The translations under genes were made by a program, and so were the position numbers. The notes beneath the pieces were generated by a model. That model saw only the letters and a program-made list of their open reading frames with translations. It was not told where the DNA came from and ran no database searches. A stretch of 6,894 bases of DNA from an uncultured Butyricicoccus sp. (lineage in GTDB: Bacteria > Bacillota > Clostridia > Oscillospirales > Butyricicoccaceae), in contig CAUEJN010000060.1 of the NCBI GenBank assembly GCA_959018045.1, positions 1-6,894 on the forward strand, in the 5' to 3' direction. Below are positions 1 through 5,838 of this stretch, in pieces (positions within the stretch are counted from its first letter, which is position 1; each line of letters begins with the position of its first letter).

Positions 1-22
1 CAGACGTGTGATCTTCCGATCT
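1..22 (+). other. Illumina TruSeq read-2 adapter remnant at contig end
   Basis: These bases match the 3' end of the Illumina TruSeq read-2 adapter (the part ending in CTCTTCCGATCT) at 21 of 22 positions; the only difference is A instead of C at position 11. A match this long to a library adapter at the very first base of a contig is best explained as untrimmed adapter carried into the assembly. The stretch happens to be open in the frame of the hydrogenase gene that follows, so an automatic gene caller would translate it as about seven false codons. Genuine sequence should be assumed to start at about base 23. Confidence 0.93.
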
Positions 23-432
23 GGGAAGAGAATGCCAAGAACATTGATTTGGAGTCCATCGAAGAGGAAGAAGCACTGTCCAAGGCAAGCACCGACGGCC
101 GTAACTTTGCGGTCAGCGGCGGCGTTGCAAAGGCAGTTGTCAATAGCATGAAGAAGCTGGAGCCCGCCTGCGACATCAAGGTTGCAAGTGCACAGGGTCT
201 GGCAGAGTGCAAGAAGATGATGATGATGGCCAAGGCAGGCAAGTATAACGGCTACCTGCTTGAAGGTATGGCTTGCCCGGGTGGCTGCGTCGCCGGTGCA
301 GGTACCATGCAGCCCATCGCAAAGTCTGCGGCATCGGTCGGCATCTACGCAAAGAAGGCACCGGTCGAGCTGTGCTGCGATACCCCGTATCTGGAAGATC
401 TGGACGATATTCTGGAGGAAGAGGGCCTGTAA
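23..432 (+). CDS. [FeFe] hydrogenase, C-terminal fragment (5' end off contig)
   Basis: This is the C-terminal end of an iron-only hydrogenase catalytic domain, an enzyme that reversibly reduces protons to H2 with electrons from ferredoxin. The frame is open from the adapter junction to TAA at 430-432; the first complete genuine codon is at 25. The diagnostic motif lies at 262-306, reading EGMACPGGCVAGAG; its two cysteines (codons 274-276 and 286-288) match the last H-cluster cysteine motif, which supplies two ligands of the [4Fe-4S] part, one of them bridging to the di-iron site. Family enzymes with EVMACxGGCxxGGGQP are group A; the EGMACPGGC...GAG form with an acidic tail resembles monomeric group B enzymes, so I lean to group B. 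A CysCys pair follows near 372-380. The earlier H-cluster motifs and any ferredoxin domain are missing because the contig starts here. It is convergent with the RACo-like gene, and a terminator lies at 544-569. Family is secure; subgroup is tentative. Confidence 0.88.
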
Positions 433-531
433 GGTCACGTTTGACCAACCCTGCATGACTACATGCAGAATGAACATCAGCCGAACAACGCTGTCAAAGG
501 CGTATGTTCATACCTGTCTTTTTTCAGACAG
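433..531. repeat. Chain of small inverted repeats downstream of hydrogenase
   Basis: Directly after the hydrogenase stop codon lie several short inverted repeats: GGTCA-cgtt-TGACC (433-446), CTGCATG-acta-CATGCAG (451-468), TGAACAT (471-477) with ATGTTCA (504-510), and CTGTCT-tttttc-AGACAG (514-531). They lead into the terminator at 544-569. The first three could fold in the hydrogenase 3' untranslated RNA and protect or end the message. The part after 477 also lies under the reading frame of the convergent gene. No gene is visible between 433 and 476. Confidence 0.55.
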
Positions 532-1846
532 CAGACACAAGACAACCGCTCTCGATTGGGAGCGGTTTTCTGTGTTCTATGATACAATAACAGCATGGCT
601 GCACCGCCGAGTGCACCGTTTCCGATGAAGTGCGTCTTGCGGGTCAGGGCTGCCGGGAACAGGCTGATGGCTGTCGCCGAATCATAGTTGATGCTGCTGC
701 CAAAACCACCTGCAAGGTGGAAGCGTGCGACTTCATCGGCGGTAATGCGGCTCTCCTGCATGAGCGTGAGCAGTCCGGCACAGATGGCAGATTTGGCCAG
801 CTGGATTTGTCGGACGTCCTTCTGGGTGATGGCTACTGTGCTGTCACCGGTGGTGTGGCTTTCCTCATCTTCGGTTTCCAGATAGCCGGTATCGTCGATG
901 GTTTCCTGCTCGAGCATGACGCGCAGAGCGTCCAGAATGCCCGAACCGCAGCTACCGACAGCCGGACGGTCACCGACCGTTGTGTAGGTCACCTGATTGT
1001 CCGATAACTCGACTGTGCGGATGTCAGTGATGAGCTGTACCCCGTTCTCATGCAGCATATTGGAAGCCAGAATGGAACAGGTGATGTCTGCACAGACATA
1101 AGCGCCGATACAGCGAGGCAGATAGACCGGTGCACCGGCGAGTGTGTGACGGCTGGCCGAGCCGAAGAAGGTGGACATGGTGAAGGGAACGACAGCCAGT
1201 GCCGACGGGGCAATGCCCTCGTACAGATAGAGCATGGTGCTGTTGCCGGTCAAAACCGCCTCGTCGATGTGCGAGATACCGCTTCAGTTAAACAGCGCTG
1301 CGTCATCTGCTCGAGCTGATCGCGGATGAGCGTGGACAGCGTATCCAATCCGGCTGTCTTGCAGGCTTCAATGCGCGAGATCACATCTGCGCCGTGGCTG
1401 CGCTGGGCATTTTCGGCCAGCTGCTCGGCCAGTACGGTGCCCGATGCACGGTCAAACAGCTGCATGGCGACGGTGGTTGTGCCGATATCCACCGCAATGC
1501 CGTAACCGGTCTCGGTGCGTGTGAACGTTGGAATTTCATTCCATGCCAGAATCTTAGACGAACCAGGCGTGTGCACAGTGACTGTTACATCGCCGGAAAT
1601 CCGGCAGGAACAAGCCAGACGGATGCCGTTTGTGCGGTCAGCGGCAGACAGGAATGCCAGCTCGTGCGCGTCAGGTTTGGAGACCTGACCGGACACTTGT
1701 ACGCGGCATTTGCCGCAGGTGTGGTTGCCCGCGCAGGGCAGTGCGAAGGACGGTAATTCCGACTGAAGCACAGCAGACAGCAGCGTTCCGATCGGTGCCT
1801 GGGTGTGAATTTCACGGTTTGCCGTTAAAATAGTGATGGTAGGCAT
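477..1846 (-). pseudogene. RACo-like corrinoid activator (2Fe-2S + ASKHA/DUF4445), frameshifted
   Basis: The product resembles RACo/AcsV-type reductive activators, which use a [2Fe-2S] cluster and ATP hydrolysis to reduce the cobalt of corrinoid methyl-carrier proteins. The 5' part (1846 down to about 1272) has ferredoxin cysteines C38-x5-C44-x2-C47 and C79, then the ATPase motif around D120 (DIGTTT) and the family stretch NAQRSHGADVISRIE. The 3' part (about 1271 down to 477) has GNSTM, GSCGSGILDA, IQLAKSAICAGL and LAGGFGS, all typical of DUF4445. The two halves lie in different frames: the first would stop at 1250-1252, while the second reads HIDEAVLTGNSTM from 1271. One lost base near 1271-1276 explains this. 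At about 455 residues it is shorter than characterised RACo (roughly 600), and its last 35 or so residues are encoded across the terminator and do not look like the family C-terminus. The start at 1846 is fixed by an in-frame TGA two codons upstream. The break may be real decay or an assembly error close to an adapter-tipped contig end. Confidence 0.8.
544..569. terminator. Rho-independent terminator between convergent genes
   Basis: AACCGCTC (544-551) pairs perfectly with GAGCGGTT (560-567) around an eight-base loop, and the + strand continues with T residues to 569. Flanking bases extend the pairing imperfectly (ACACAAGA on one side, TTCTGTGT on the other), so the hairpin may act in both directions. 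The + strand version serves the hydrogenase gene. The minus-strand RACo-like reading frame runs through the hairpin and stops only at 477, which is odd for a gene that would end here. Confidence 0.7.
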
Positions 1847-1856
1847 AATGGGTCAA

Positions 1857-1885
1857 AACGCCGTCAGTCGGCGTTATCCTCCTTT
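1857..1885 (-). promoter_or_regulatory. Shine-Dalgarno separated from start by a hairpin
   Basis: Reading the minus strand, a near-perfect ribosome binding site AAAGGAGG (1885-1878) is followed after two bases by a perfect hairpin, AACGCCG-actga-CGGCGTT (1875-1857), and then ten bases lead to the ATG of the RACo-like gene at 1846. The linear distance, about 31 bases, is too long for initiation, but folding the 19-base hairpin leaves an effective spacing of about 12. No other ribosome binding site precedes that ATG. The TGA of the small upstream ORF lies in the hairpin loop, so its translation would open the stem. The stem plus its TTTT could instead be a weak terminator. Confidence 0.45.
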
Positions 1886-2052
1886 GCTTCGGGATGTACG
1901 TAGGTGCTGGCGGTTTCCGAGAGGTGGGTCGACAACTTGGTGCCGTCATAGCAGTTGTCGGTCGTATGGAAGGTCACCCGGAGTTCACCCACTGCGCCCT
2001 GTGCGCGCACGTTCTGTTCGGCCTGTGTGCGCAGACAGGATTTGCAGTACAC
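1864..2052 (-). CDS. Unrecognised small protein, possibly a 5'-truncated gene remnant
   Basis: I do not recognise this frame. From a possible GTG at 2052 it gives 62 residues starting VYCKSCLRTQAEQ and ending AKEDNAD, with a CxxC pair near the start and one more cysteine (TDNCYDG). Codon third positions are strongly G/C, as in the neighbouring genes, which suggests it is or was coding. No ribosome binding site precedes the GTG; the bases just upstream are the T-rich tail of the terminator at 2054-2084, and the open frame continues upstream through that hairpin to a GTG at 2115. If the terminator works, nothing visible would transcribe it. It may be the surviving 3' part of a longer gene that lost its start, or a small gene cotranscribed with the RACo-like gene 17 bases downstream. 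The RNA for its last residues carries the AAAGGAGG used by that gene. Confidence 0.4.
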   Translation of the reverse strand: MYCKSCLRTQAEQNVRAQGAVGELRVTFHTTDNCYDGTKLSTHLSETASTYVHPEAKEDNAD

Positions 2053-2053
2053 T

Positions 2054-2084
2054 AAAACGAAACCTGGCGTTGTTGAACGCCAGG
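2054..2084 (-). terminator. Strong Rho-independent terminator of the hcp operon
   Basis: On the minus strand CCTGGCGTT (2084-2076) pairs perfectly with AACGCCAGG (2071-2063) around a four-base loop, followed by TTTCGTTTT (2062-2054). It lies 68 bases after the hemerythrin stop codon and is the natural end of the hcp-unknown-hemerythrin transcript. Between the stop codon and this hairpin there is another minus-strand stem, ACAGGAGTT (2147-2139) with AATTCCTGT (2122-2114), containing one G-U pair. Confidence 0.88.
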
Positions 2085-2152
2085 CCTTGCAAAGTTCTTG
2101 ACTTCCATTCTGCACAGGAATTATGGGACTTCGAACTCAACTCCTGTTGCAC

Positions 2153-2662
2153 TTAGTTTGACAATTCGCTTGCGTGATTCCATTCAGCCTGAAACTGTGC
2201 TTCCAGCTTGCGCATGGTGTCGGGAGACAGCGCACGCTCAGCAAAGGGATAGATCGCACCGTTTTCCTTTTCAATGTGACGGCGCAGCAGATGAACATAG
2301 TCCATAGCCTGCGAGAGAATTTCCAGCTTGAGCGCCGGAGAACGGTCGGTCTCGTAGGCGTTGACCGCGGTTTCCAGCTCCATGACATACAGGCGGGCTT
2401 GATCGTGCTCGACCAGCATGCCGTGTCGGATGAGATTTTCAGCCACTTGGCCAAGTTCGTCCAGCATCGCGCGGAACAGCAAATCTTCCTCTTTCTTGTG
2501 GTGCGTCGCGTCGGCATAGGTGCGGATGTATGCGATATCAGCTCGGAAGCTGTCGGCATCGAAAACATTATGCTCCATCAGGTCGATGCACTTCTGGGTC
2601 ATCTGTTCGGTGAATGCCCAGATTTCGTCGTGCTCTTGATATAAGGTTTCCATTAAGGTCAT
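2153..2662 (-). CDS. Hemerythrin HHE-domain protein
   Basis: This 169-residue protein is a cytoplasmic four-helix hemerythrin that would hold a non-haem di-iron site able to bind O2 or NO; in anaerobes such proteins serve as O2/NO scavengers, iron stores or sensors. Candidate iron ligands occur in the expected order: H11 in EHDEI, H54/H55 with E58/E59 in HHKKEED, H86 in VEHDQAR, and H129 with E133 in RHIEKENGAIYP. The domain fills almost the whole protein, with no signal peptide, membrane segment or extra output domain, so a sensor role is less likely than a binding or scavenging one. The ATG at 2662 is supported by AGGAGG nine bases upstream, inside the last codons of the preceding gene; only four bases separate the genes, implying coupled translation. 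Position behind hcp suggests a shared job in nitrosative or oxidative stress. Family assignment is secure, ligand choice approximate. Confidence 0.9.
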   Translation of the reverse strand: MTLMETLYQEHDEIWAFTEQMTQKCIDLMEHNVFDADSFRADIAYIRTYADATHHKKEEDLLFRAMLDELGQVAENLIRHGMLVEHDQARLYVMELETAVNAYETDRSPALKLEILSQAMDYVHLLRRHIEKENGAIYPFAERALSPDTMRKLEAQFQAEWNHASELSN

Positions 2663-2666
2663 GGTC

Positions 2667-3245
2667 TTAGCCCTCCTGGGTCAAACGGAATGTGTTGTCA
2701 CTCAGCTGTTCCAGACGCAGATGCAGCTTGGTGCAAAATCCCTGCATCCAGTGGATGCGCAGCGTCCAGTAATCGGGTGCTGGGTGCTGACCGTGTACAC
2801 TCCAGACGACTTCGTCCGGTTCGGTCTGCAAGAATTGCACACCGCCGTCGCACGGCATACCGTCCAGCCAGTAAGTGTCCATGGTCTGCCACGCGGCGAC
2901 ACAGGATTCGATTGTTTGAGGTGCAGCCTGTGCACCCTGATTTTCCATCAGCGTGCACAAGTCCTGAATATGTGCCGCATCGGATGCGATTGCATGGGTT
3001 ACGGCGAATGCCAGACGGCGTTCGGACTGATCGACCAGACCACTCAGCGAGGCGTGAATCTGGGACAAGTCAATGACCTGCTCGAGCGTACCCGACGGTG
3101 CGGGCAGGGCAGCCCGCAGGTCGGTCATCAGGGCACTTGTCCAGCCCTGCGCATCGGAAAAGGCGGCGATGCTATCGGCCAGTGCGTTCACTGCCTGCAC
3201 CTTTCCATACATTCTGGCGTGAATGGGTCCTAAAAATGCACTCAT
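2667..3245 (-). CDS. Uncharacterised conserved-looking protein in the hcp operon
   Basis: This 192-residue protein has no domain I can name with confidence. It begins MSAFLGPIHARMYGKVQ; the N-terminal half (to about residue 120) looks mostly helical, and the C-terminal half has aromatic and cysteine-bearing stretches WLDGMPCDGGVQF and DYWTLRIHWMQGFCTKLHL. I have an uncertain memory of a clostridial family of unknown function that begins FLGPIH and carries a DGMPCD motif. Histidines and cysteines in these motifs could bind metal or cofactor, but that is a guess. There is no signal peptide or membrane helix. The start at 3245 is supported by GAGGA eight bases upstream; the gene begins 17 bases after the hcp stop and ends four bases before hemerythrin, so all three are surely cotranscribed. 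The context points to a role with Hcp in NO, hydroxylamine or oxygen stress. Coding status is secure, function unknown. Confidence 0.85.
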   Translation of the reverse strand: MSAFLGPIHARMYGKVQAVNALADSIAAFSDAQGWTSALMTDLRAALPAPSGTLEQVIDLSQIHASLSGLVDQSERRLAFAVTHAIASDAAHIQDLCTLMENQGAQAAPQTIESCVAAWQTMDTYWLDGMPCDGGVQFLQTEPDEVVWSVHGQHPAPDYWTLRIHWMQGFCTKLHLRLEQLSDNTFRLTQEG

Positions 3246-3262
3246 TGTGTGTTTCCTCGCGA

Positions 3263-5089
3263 TCAGTCGTTCAGCATGGACAGCACATCCTGGATGTTTA
3301 GACCGTGCACCATGCAGGCATCCTTGAGCGACTCCATCTGTGCCGACGGGCAGCCCAGACAGTGCATGCCGCAGGACATGAGCACTTCCGCAGCCTTGGG
3401 ATGGGTCTTCAGAATGTCACCGACGCGCATGTCGGCATGGATTTTGGTCTGCACCGCGTCACCGAAGAACAGGCGCAGATCGTCTTCGACCGTGGTAATG
3501 CCTGCGATACCGAAGTTTTCGACCAGAACCTTGGCAACGTTCTCGGACAGAAACGCGGGCAGGGTGGGGCCGAGGTGGATGTTCTTGACACCCAGGTACA
3601 GCAGTGCCAGCAGGACGATGACTGCCTTCTGCTCGTACCATGCGATATTGTAGACGATGGGAAGATCGTTGATGTCGTCCAGACCGAATACTTCCTTGAG
3701 CTTGAGTGCGATGACCGCGAGCGAGTAGGAGTCGTTACACTGACCGGCATCCAGAACGCGCGGAATGCCGCCGATATCACCCAGATCGAGCTTGTTGTAC
3801 TTGTACTTTGCACAGCCGGCGGTCAGAATCACGGTGTCCTTGGGCAGTGCCTTGGCAAAGTCGGTATAGTAGTTTCTGGACTTTGCACGGCCATCACAGC
3901 CGGCCATGACGACGAATTTCTTGATGGCACCCGACTTAACCGCATCGACGACCTTATCTGCCAGCGCAAGCACCTGATTGTGTGCGAAACCGCCGACAAT
4001 TTCACCGGTTTCCAGCTCGGTCGGAGACGGGCAGCGCTTGGCGTGTGCGATGAGCGCCGAGAAGTCCTTGTGACCGTTCTCGTCCGCCTCGATGTGTGCA
4101 CAGCCCGGGAAACCGACTGCACCGGTGGTGTAAACGCGGTCGCGGTAGCTGTCCTTGGGCGGTACCAGGCAGTTGGTGGTGAGCAGGATGGGGCCGCCGA
4201 ACGCCTCGAACTCTTCCTTCTGCTTCCACCATGCGTTGCCGTAGTTGCCGACAAAGTGCGGATACTTCTTAAATACCGGATAGTAGTGCGCGGGCAGCAT
4301 TTCAGAGTGGGTGTATACGTCAACGCCGGTGCCTGCGGTCTGCTCGAGCAGCATTTCCAGATCGTGCAGATCGTGACCGGAAATCAGAATACCCGGATTG
4401 CTGCGCACACCCAGATTGACCTTGGTAATCTCGGGGTTACCGTATGCCGAGGTGTTGGCTTCGTCCAGTGCGGCCATCGCGTCGACGCCGTACTTACCGG
4501 TTTCCAGCGTCAGTGCGATCAGATCATTCACCGACAGGCTGTCATCACGGGTTTTGGCAAGTGCCTGCTGCAAAAAGGCATCGACCGAGGCAACGCGCTT
4601 GCCGTAGGCGTTAATGTGGTGGTTGTATGCCGCCATACCCTTGAGGCCGTAGGTGATTAGCTCGCGCAGGCTGCGTACGTCTGCGTCGCCGGTTGCCAGA
4701 ACGCCGACCGTCTTTGCGCGGGCATCCCAGTCACCCGAGCCGTCCCACAGTGCATTCTCGGGCAGTCCGGATGCGTCGCTCAGCTGTGCGCGCAGCGACT
4801 GAGTGTGTTCGATGGTCTGGGAAATGCGTGCACGGATGGCATCGTTATCGAAATTTGCATTGGTGATGGTCACGAACAGATTCTCGGTGACCAGCGTGTC
4901 GATCACGTCGGATACCGGCTTGCCCTCGGCACGCAGACGTGCGGTCACGGCACACAGACCGCGGGTCACGTCGATCAGAAGATCCTGCAGATTAGCAGTC
5001 TCGGCGGTCTTACCGCACACACCGGCACGGGTGCAGCCCGAGCAGCCTGCGGTTTCCTGACACTGGTAGCAAAACATTGTATTTTCCAT
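3263..5089 (-). CDS. hcp: Hybrid cluster protein Hcp fused to C-terminal DUF1858-like domain
   Basis: Hcp (prismane protein, annotated as hydroxylamine reductase) is a cytoplasmic iron-sulfur enzyme that reduces hydroxylamine in vitro and acts on nitric oxide in vivo. The protein has 608 residues from ATG at 5089, chosen because AAGGAG lies nine bases upstream and MENTMFCYQC matches family N-termini; an earlier in-frame ATG at 5161 only adds unrelated residues. C7, C10, C19 and C25 give the class I spacing CxxC-x8-C-x5-C for the proximal [4Fe-4S] cluster, with an extra C16. All hybrid-cluster ligands of the Desulfovibrio enzyme appear present: H239, E263, C307, C398 (persulfide position), C426, C451 and E486. 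After about residue 548 a family-length Hcp would end; here a further 60 residues follow with MRVGDILKTHPKAAEVL and CGMHCLGCPSA, which resemble the hybrid-cluster-associated redox-disulfide domain (DUF1858). It is the first gene of a three-gene operon. Confidence 0.97.
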   Translation of the reverse strand: MENTMFCYQCQETAGCSGCTRAGVCGKTAETANLQDLLIDVTRGLCAVTARLRAEGKPVSDVIDTLVTENLFVTITNANFDNDAIRARISQTIEHTQSLRAQLSDASGLPENALWDGSGDWDARAKTVGVLATGDADVRSLRELITYGLKGMAAYNHHINAYGKRVASVDAFLQQALAKTRDDSLSVNDLIALTLETGKYGVDAMAALDEANTSAYGNPEITKVNLGVRSNPGILISGHDLHDLEMLLEQTAGTGVDVYTHSEMLPAHYYPVFKKYPHFVGNYGNAWWKQKEEFEAFGGPILLTTNCLVPPKDSYRDRVYTTGAVGFPGCAHIEADENGHKDFSALIAHAKRCPSPTELETGEIVGGFAHNQVLALADKVVDAVKSGAIKKFVVMAGCDGRAKSRNYYTDFAKALPKDTVILTAGCAKYKYNKLDLGDIGGIPRVLDAGQCNDSYSLAVIALKLKEVFGLDDINDLPIVYNIAWYEQKAVIVLLALLYLGVKNIHLGPTLPAFLSENVAKVLVENFGIAGITTVEDDLRLFFGDAVQTKIHADMRVGDILKTHPKAAEVLMSCGMHCLGCPSAQMESLKDACMVHGLNIQDVLSMLND

Positions 5090-5098
5090 ATTTGAAAA

Positions 5099-5104
5099 CT
5101 CCTT
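5099..5104 (-). promoter_or_regulatory. Ribosome binding site fixing the hcp start
   Basis: AAGGAG on the minus strand stands nine bases before the ATG at 5089. It decides between this start and the upstream in-frame ATG at 5161, which has no such site and would add 24 residues unlike any Hcp N-terminus. Confidence 0.85.
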
Positions 5105-5144
5105 ATTTCTCGATCGGTTGGATGAGGTTTGGTGGCTCATCTTA

Positions 5145-5173
5145 CTGTTTTGGACGATCACACGTCCTGACAG
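5145..5173 (-). repeat. Inverted repeat at the predicted 5' end of the hcp message
   Basis: GGACG (5152-5156) and CGTCC (5163-5167) form a stem around six bases, extended by CTGT (5145-5148) with ACAG (5170-5173) across a small internal loop. It starts at or within a base of the predicted hcp transcription start, so it could be an operator for a repressor or a 5' stem stabilising the message. A second, weaker repeat, GATGAG with CTCATC at 5121-5141, lies further down the leader. Neither resembles a riboswitch that I know. Confidence 0.4.
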
Positions 5174-5178
5174 AGCAA

Positions 5179-5184
5179 ATTATA
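5179..5184 (-). promoter_or_regulatory. Predicted hcp promoter (-10 only)
   Basis: The minus strand shows a perfect TATAAT here, giving a predicted start near 5172 and a leader of about 83 bases. At 16 to 18 bases upstream no sequence resembles TTGACA; that place is taken by the terminator hairpin of the preceding operon, whose centre (between 5213 and 5214) falls 41.5 bases upstream of the predicted start. A -10 box without -35 suggests dependence on an activator. Confidence 0.5.
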
Positions 5185-5188
5185 CGGC

Positions 5189-5228
5189 AAAAACAAAAGA
5201 CTGTACGTTGGAAATACAACGTACAGTC
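5189..5228 (-). terminator. Terminator of the ferredoxin/NapH-like operon
   Basis: On the minus strand GACTGTACGTTG (5228-5217) pairs perfectly over 12 bases with CAACGTACAGTC (5210-5199) around a six-base loop, followed by TTTTGTTTTT down to 5189. It begins 19 bases after the stop codon of the membrane Fe-S protein gene. Its T-tract overlaps the spacer of the predicted hcp promoter, so termination and hcp initiation share the same DNA. Confidence 0.85.
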
Positions 5229-5247
5229 AAAAGATCGAAAAAATTTT

Positions 5248-5838
5248 TTATTTTCCTTCACCGCGATGGCGCAGCTGACAGATGCTCTGGGTCATCGTGC
5301 CCATCGGACAGTACACGCACCACGAACGGGGCTTGAAGAGTGTCATGGTGATGAGCCCGAGTACGGTGGAGGTCAGCATGACACTGTAAAAACCGAACGC
5401 GAACTGCGCAACCCACGGGGTAACCGATGCCGTAGACGAGGCGGCAAAGTGCCAGGGCAGACGGAATGTCCACAGCAGCGTGACCACTTCGCGCAGGCTG
5501 GATGCACCGGCTGCGACCAGATAGGTGGTAAACAGCATGTTGAGGAACATAACGAGGAAGAAAATCAAAAATCCGTAGCGGAACCATTTCTGCTTGAGAA
5601 AGCGCGGTATCGGACGGTTGCGGGACAGATGCAGGCGTTCGCCGAGCAGCTGAAAGAGCTGACCGCGTCCGCAGTAGCGGTTGCAGTACGCCTTGTTTCC
5701 GCTGATGATTGCGATGGCGAGCGGGACGAAAAAGCAGATGAGGCCCAGCCATGCAAACAGGATGTTGAAAAATCCCAAAATTAAGTAGAGTGCGGATACA
5801 ATCCACAGGTAGTCATACCATTTTTTCGTTTTTTTCAT
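5248..5838 (-). CDS. NapH-like membrane 4Fe-4S binding protein
   Basis: This 196-residue membrane protein belongs to the broad NapH/YccM-type group, integral proteins that pass electrons between the membrane pool and soluble Fe-S partners. Hydrophobic segments are visible at about residues 10-45 (probably two helices), 88-109 and 142-167. Between them and at the end are the cysteine motifs C52-x3-C56 in YCNRYCGRGQLF and C174-x2-C177 in WCVYCPMGTMTQ, which together supply four cysteines; the classical C-terminal ferredoxin domain of NapH is absent. The separate ferredoxin encoded just upstream may stand in for it. The ATG at 5838 has AGGAGG seven bases upstream and overlaps the ferredoxin stop as ATGA, so the two are translationally coupled. 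A reading frame continuing upstream to 6135 is only an out-of-frame shadow of the ferredoxin. Role as an electron donor to Hcp is inferred from position. Confidence 0.85.
   Translation of the reverse strand: MKKTKKWYDYLWIVSALYLILGFFNILFAWLGLICFFVPLAIAIISGNKAYCNRYCGRGQLFQLLGERLHLSRNRPIPRFLKQKWFRYGFLIFFLVMFLNMLFTTYLVAAGASSLREVVTLLWTFRLPWHFAASSTASVTPWVAQFAFGFYSVMLTSTVLGLITMTLFKPRSWCVYCPMGTMTQSICQLRHRGEGK

Noticed and set aside
2125..2140. TTCGAA-containing stretch on the minus strand resembling a tRNA T-loop
   Set aside because: No matching T-stem, acceptor stem or anticodon arm can be drawn around it; it is part of the hemerythrin 3' untranslated stem.
2098..2307. Other + strand frames between 1833 and 3233
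   Set aside because: All are antisense to the hemerythrin, the unknown protein or the small ORF, lack ribosome sites and show no family resemblance.
3305..4660. Long + strand open frame of 451 codons opposite hcp
   Set aside because: It is antisense to a gene with every Hcp ligand conserved; its protein shows no family features. The length reflects the G/C-rich third positions of hcp.
5090..5161. Upstream ATG at 5161 as the hcp start
   Set aside because: It has no ribosome binding site, adds residues unlike Hcp, and would lie 11 bases after the predicted transcription start; AAGGAG clearly points to 5089.
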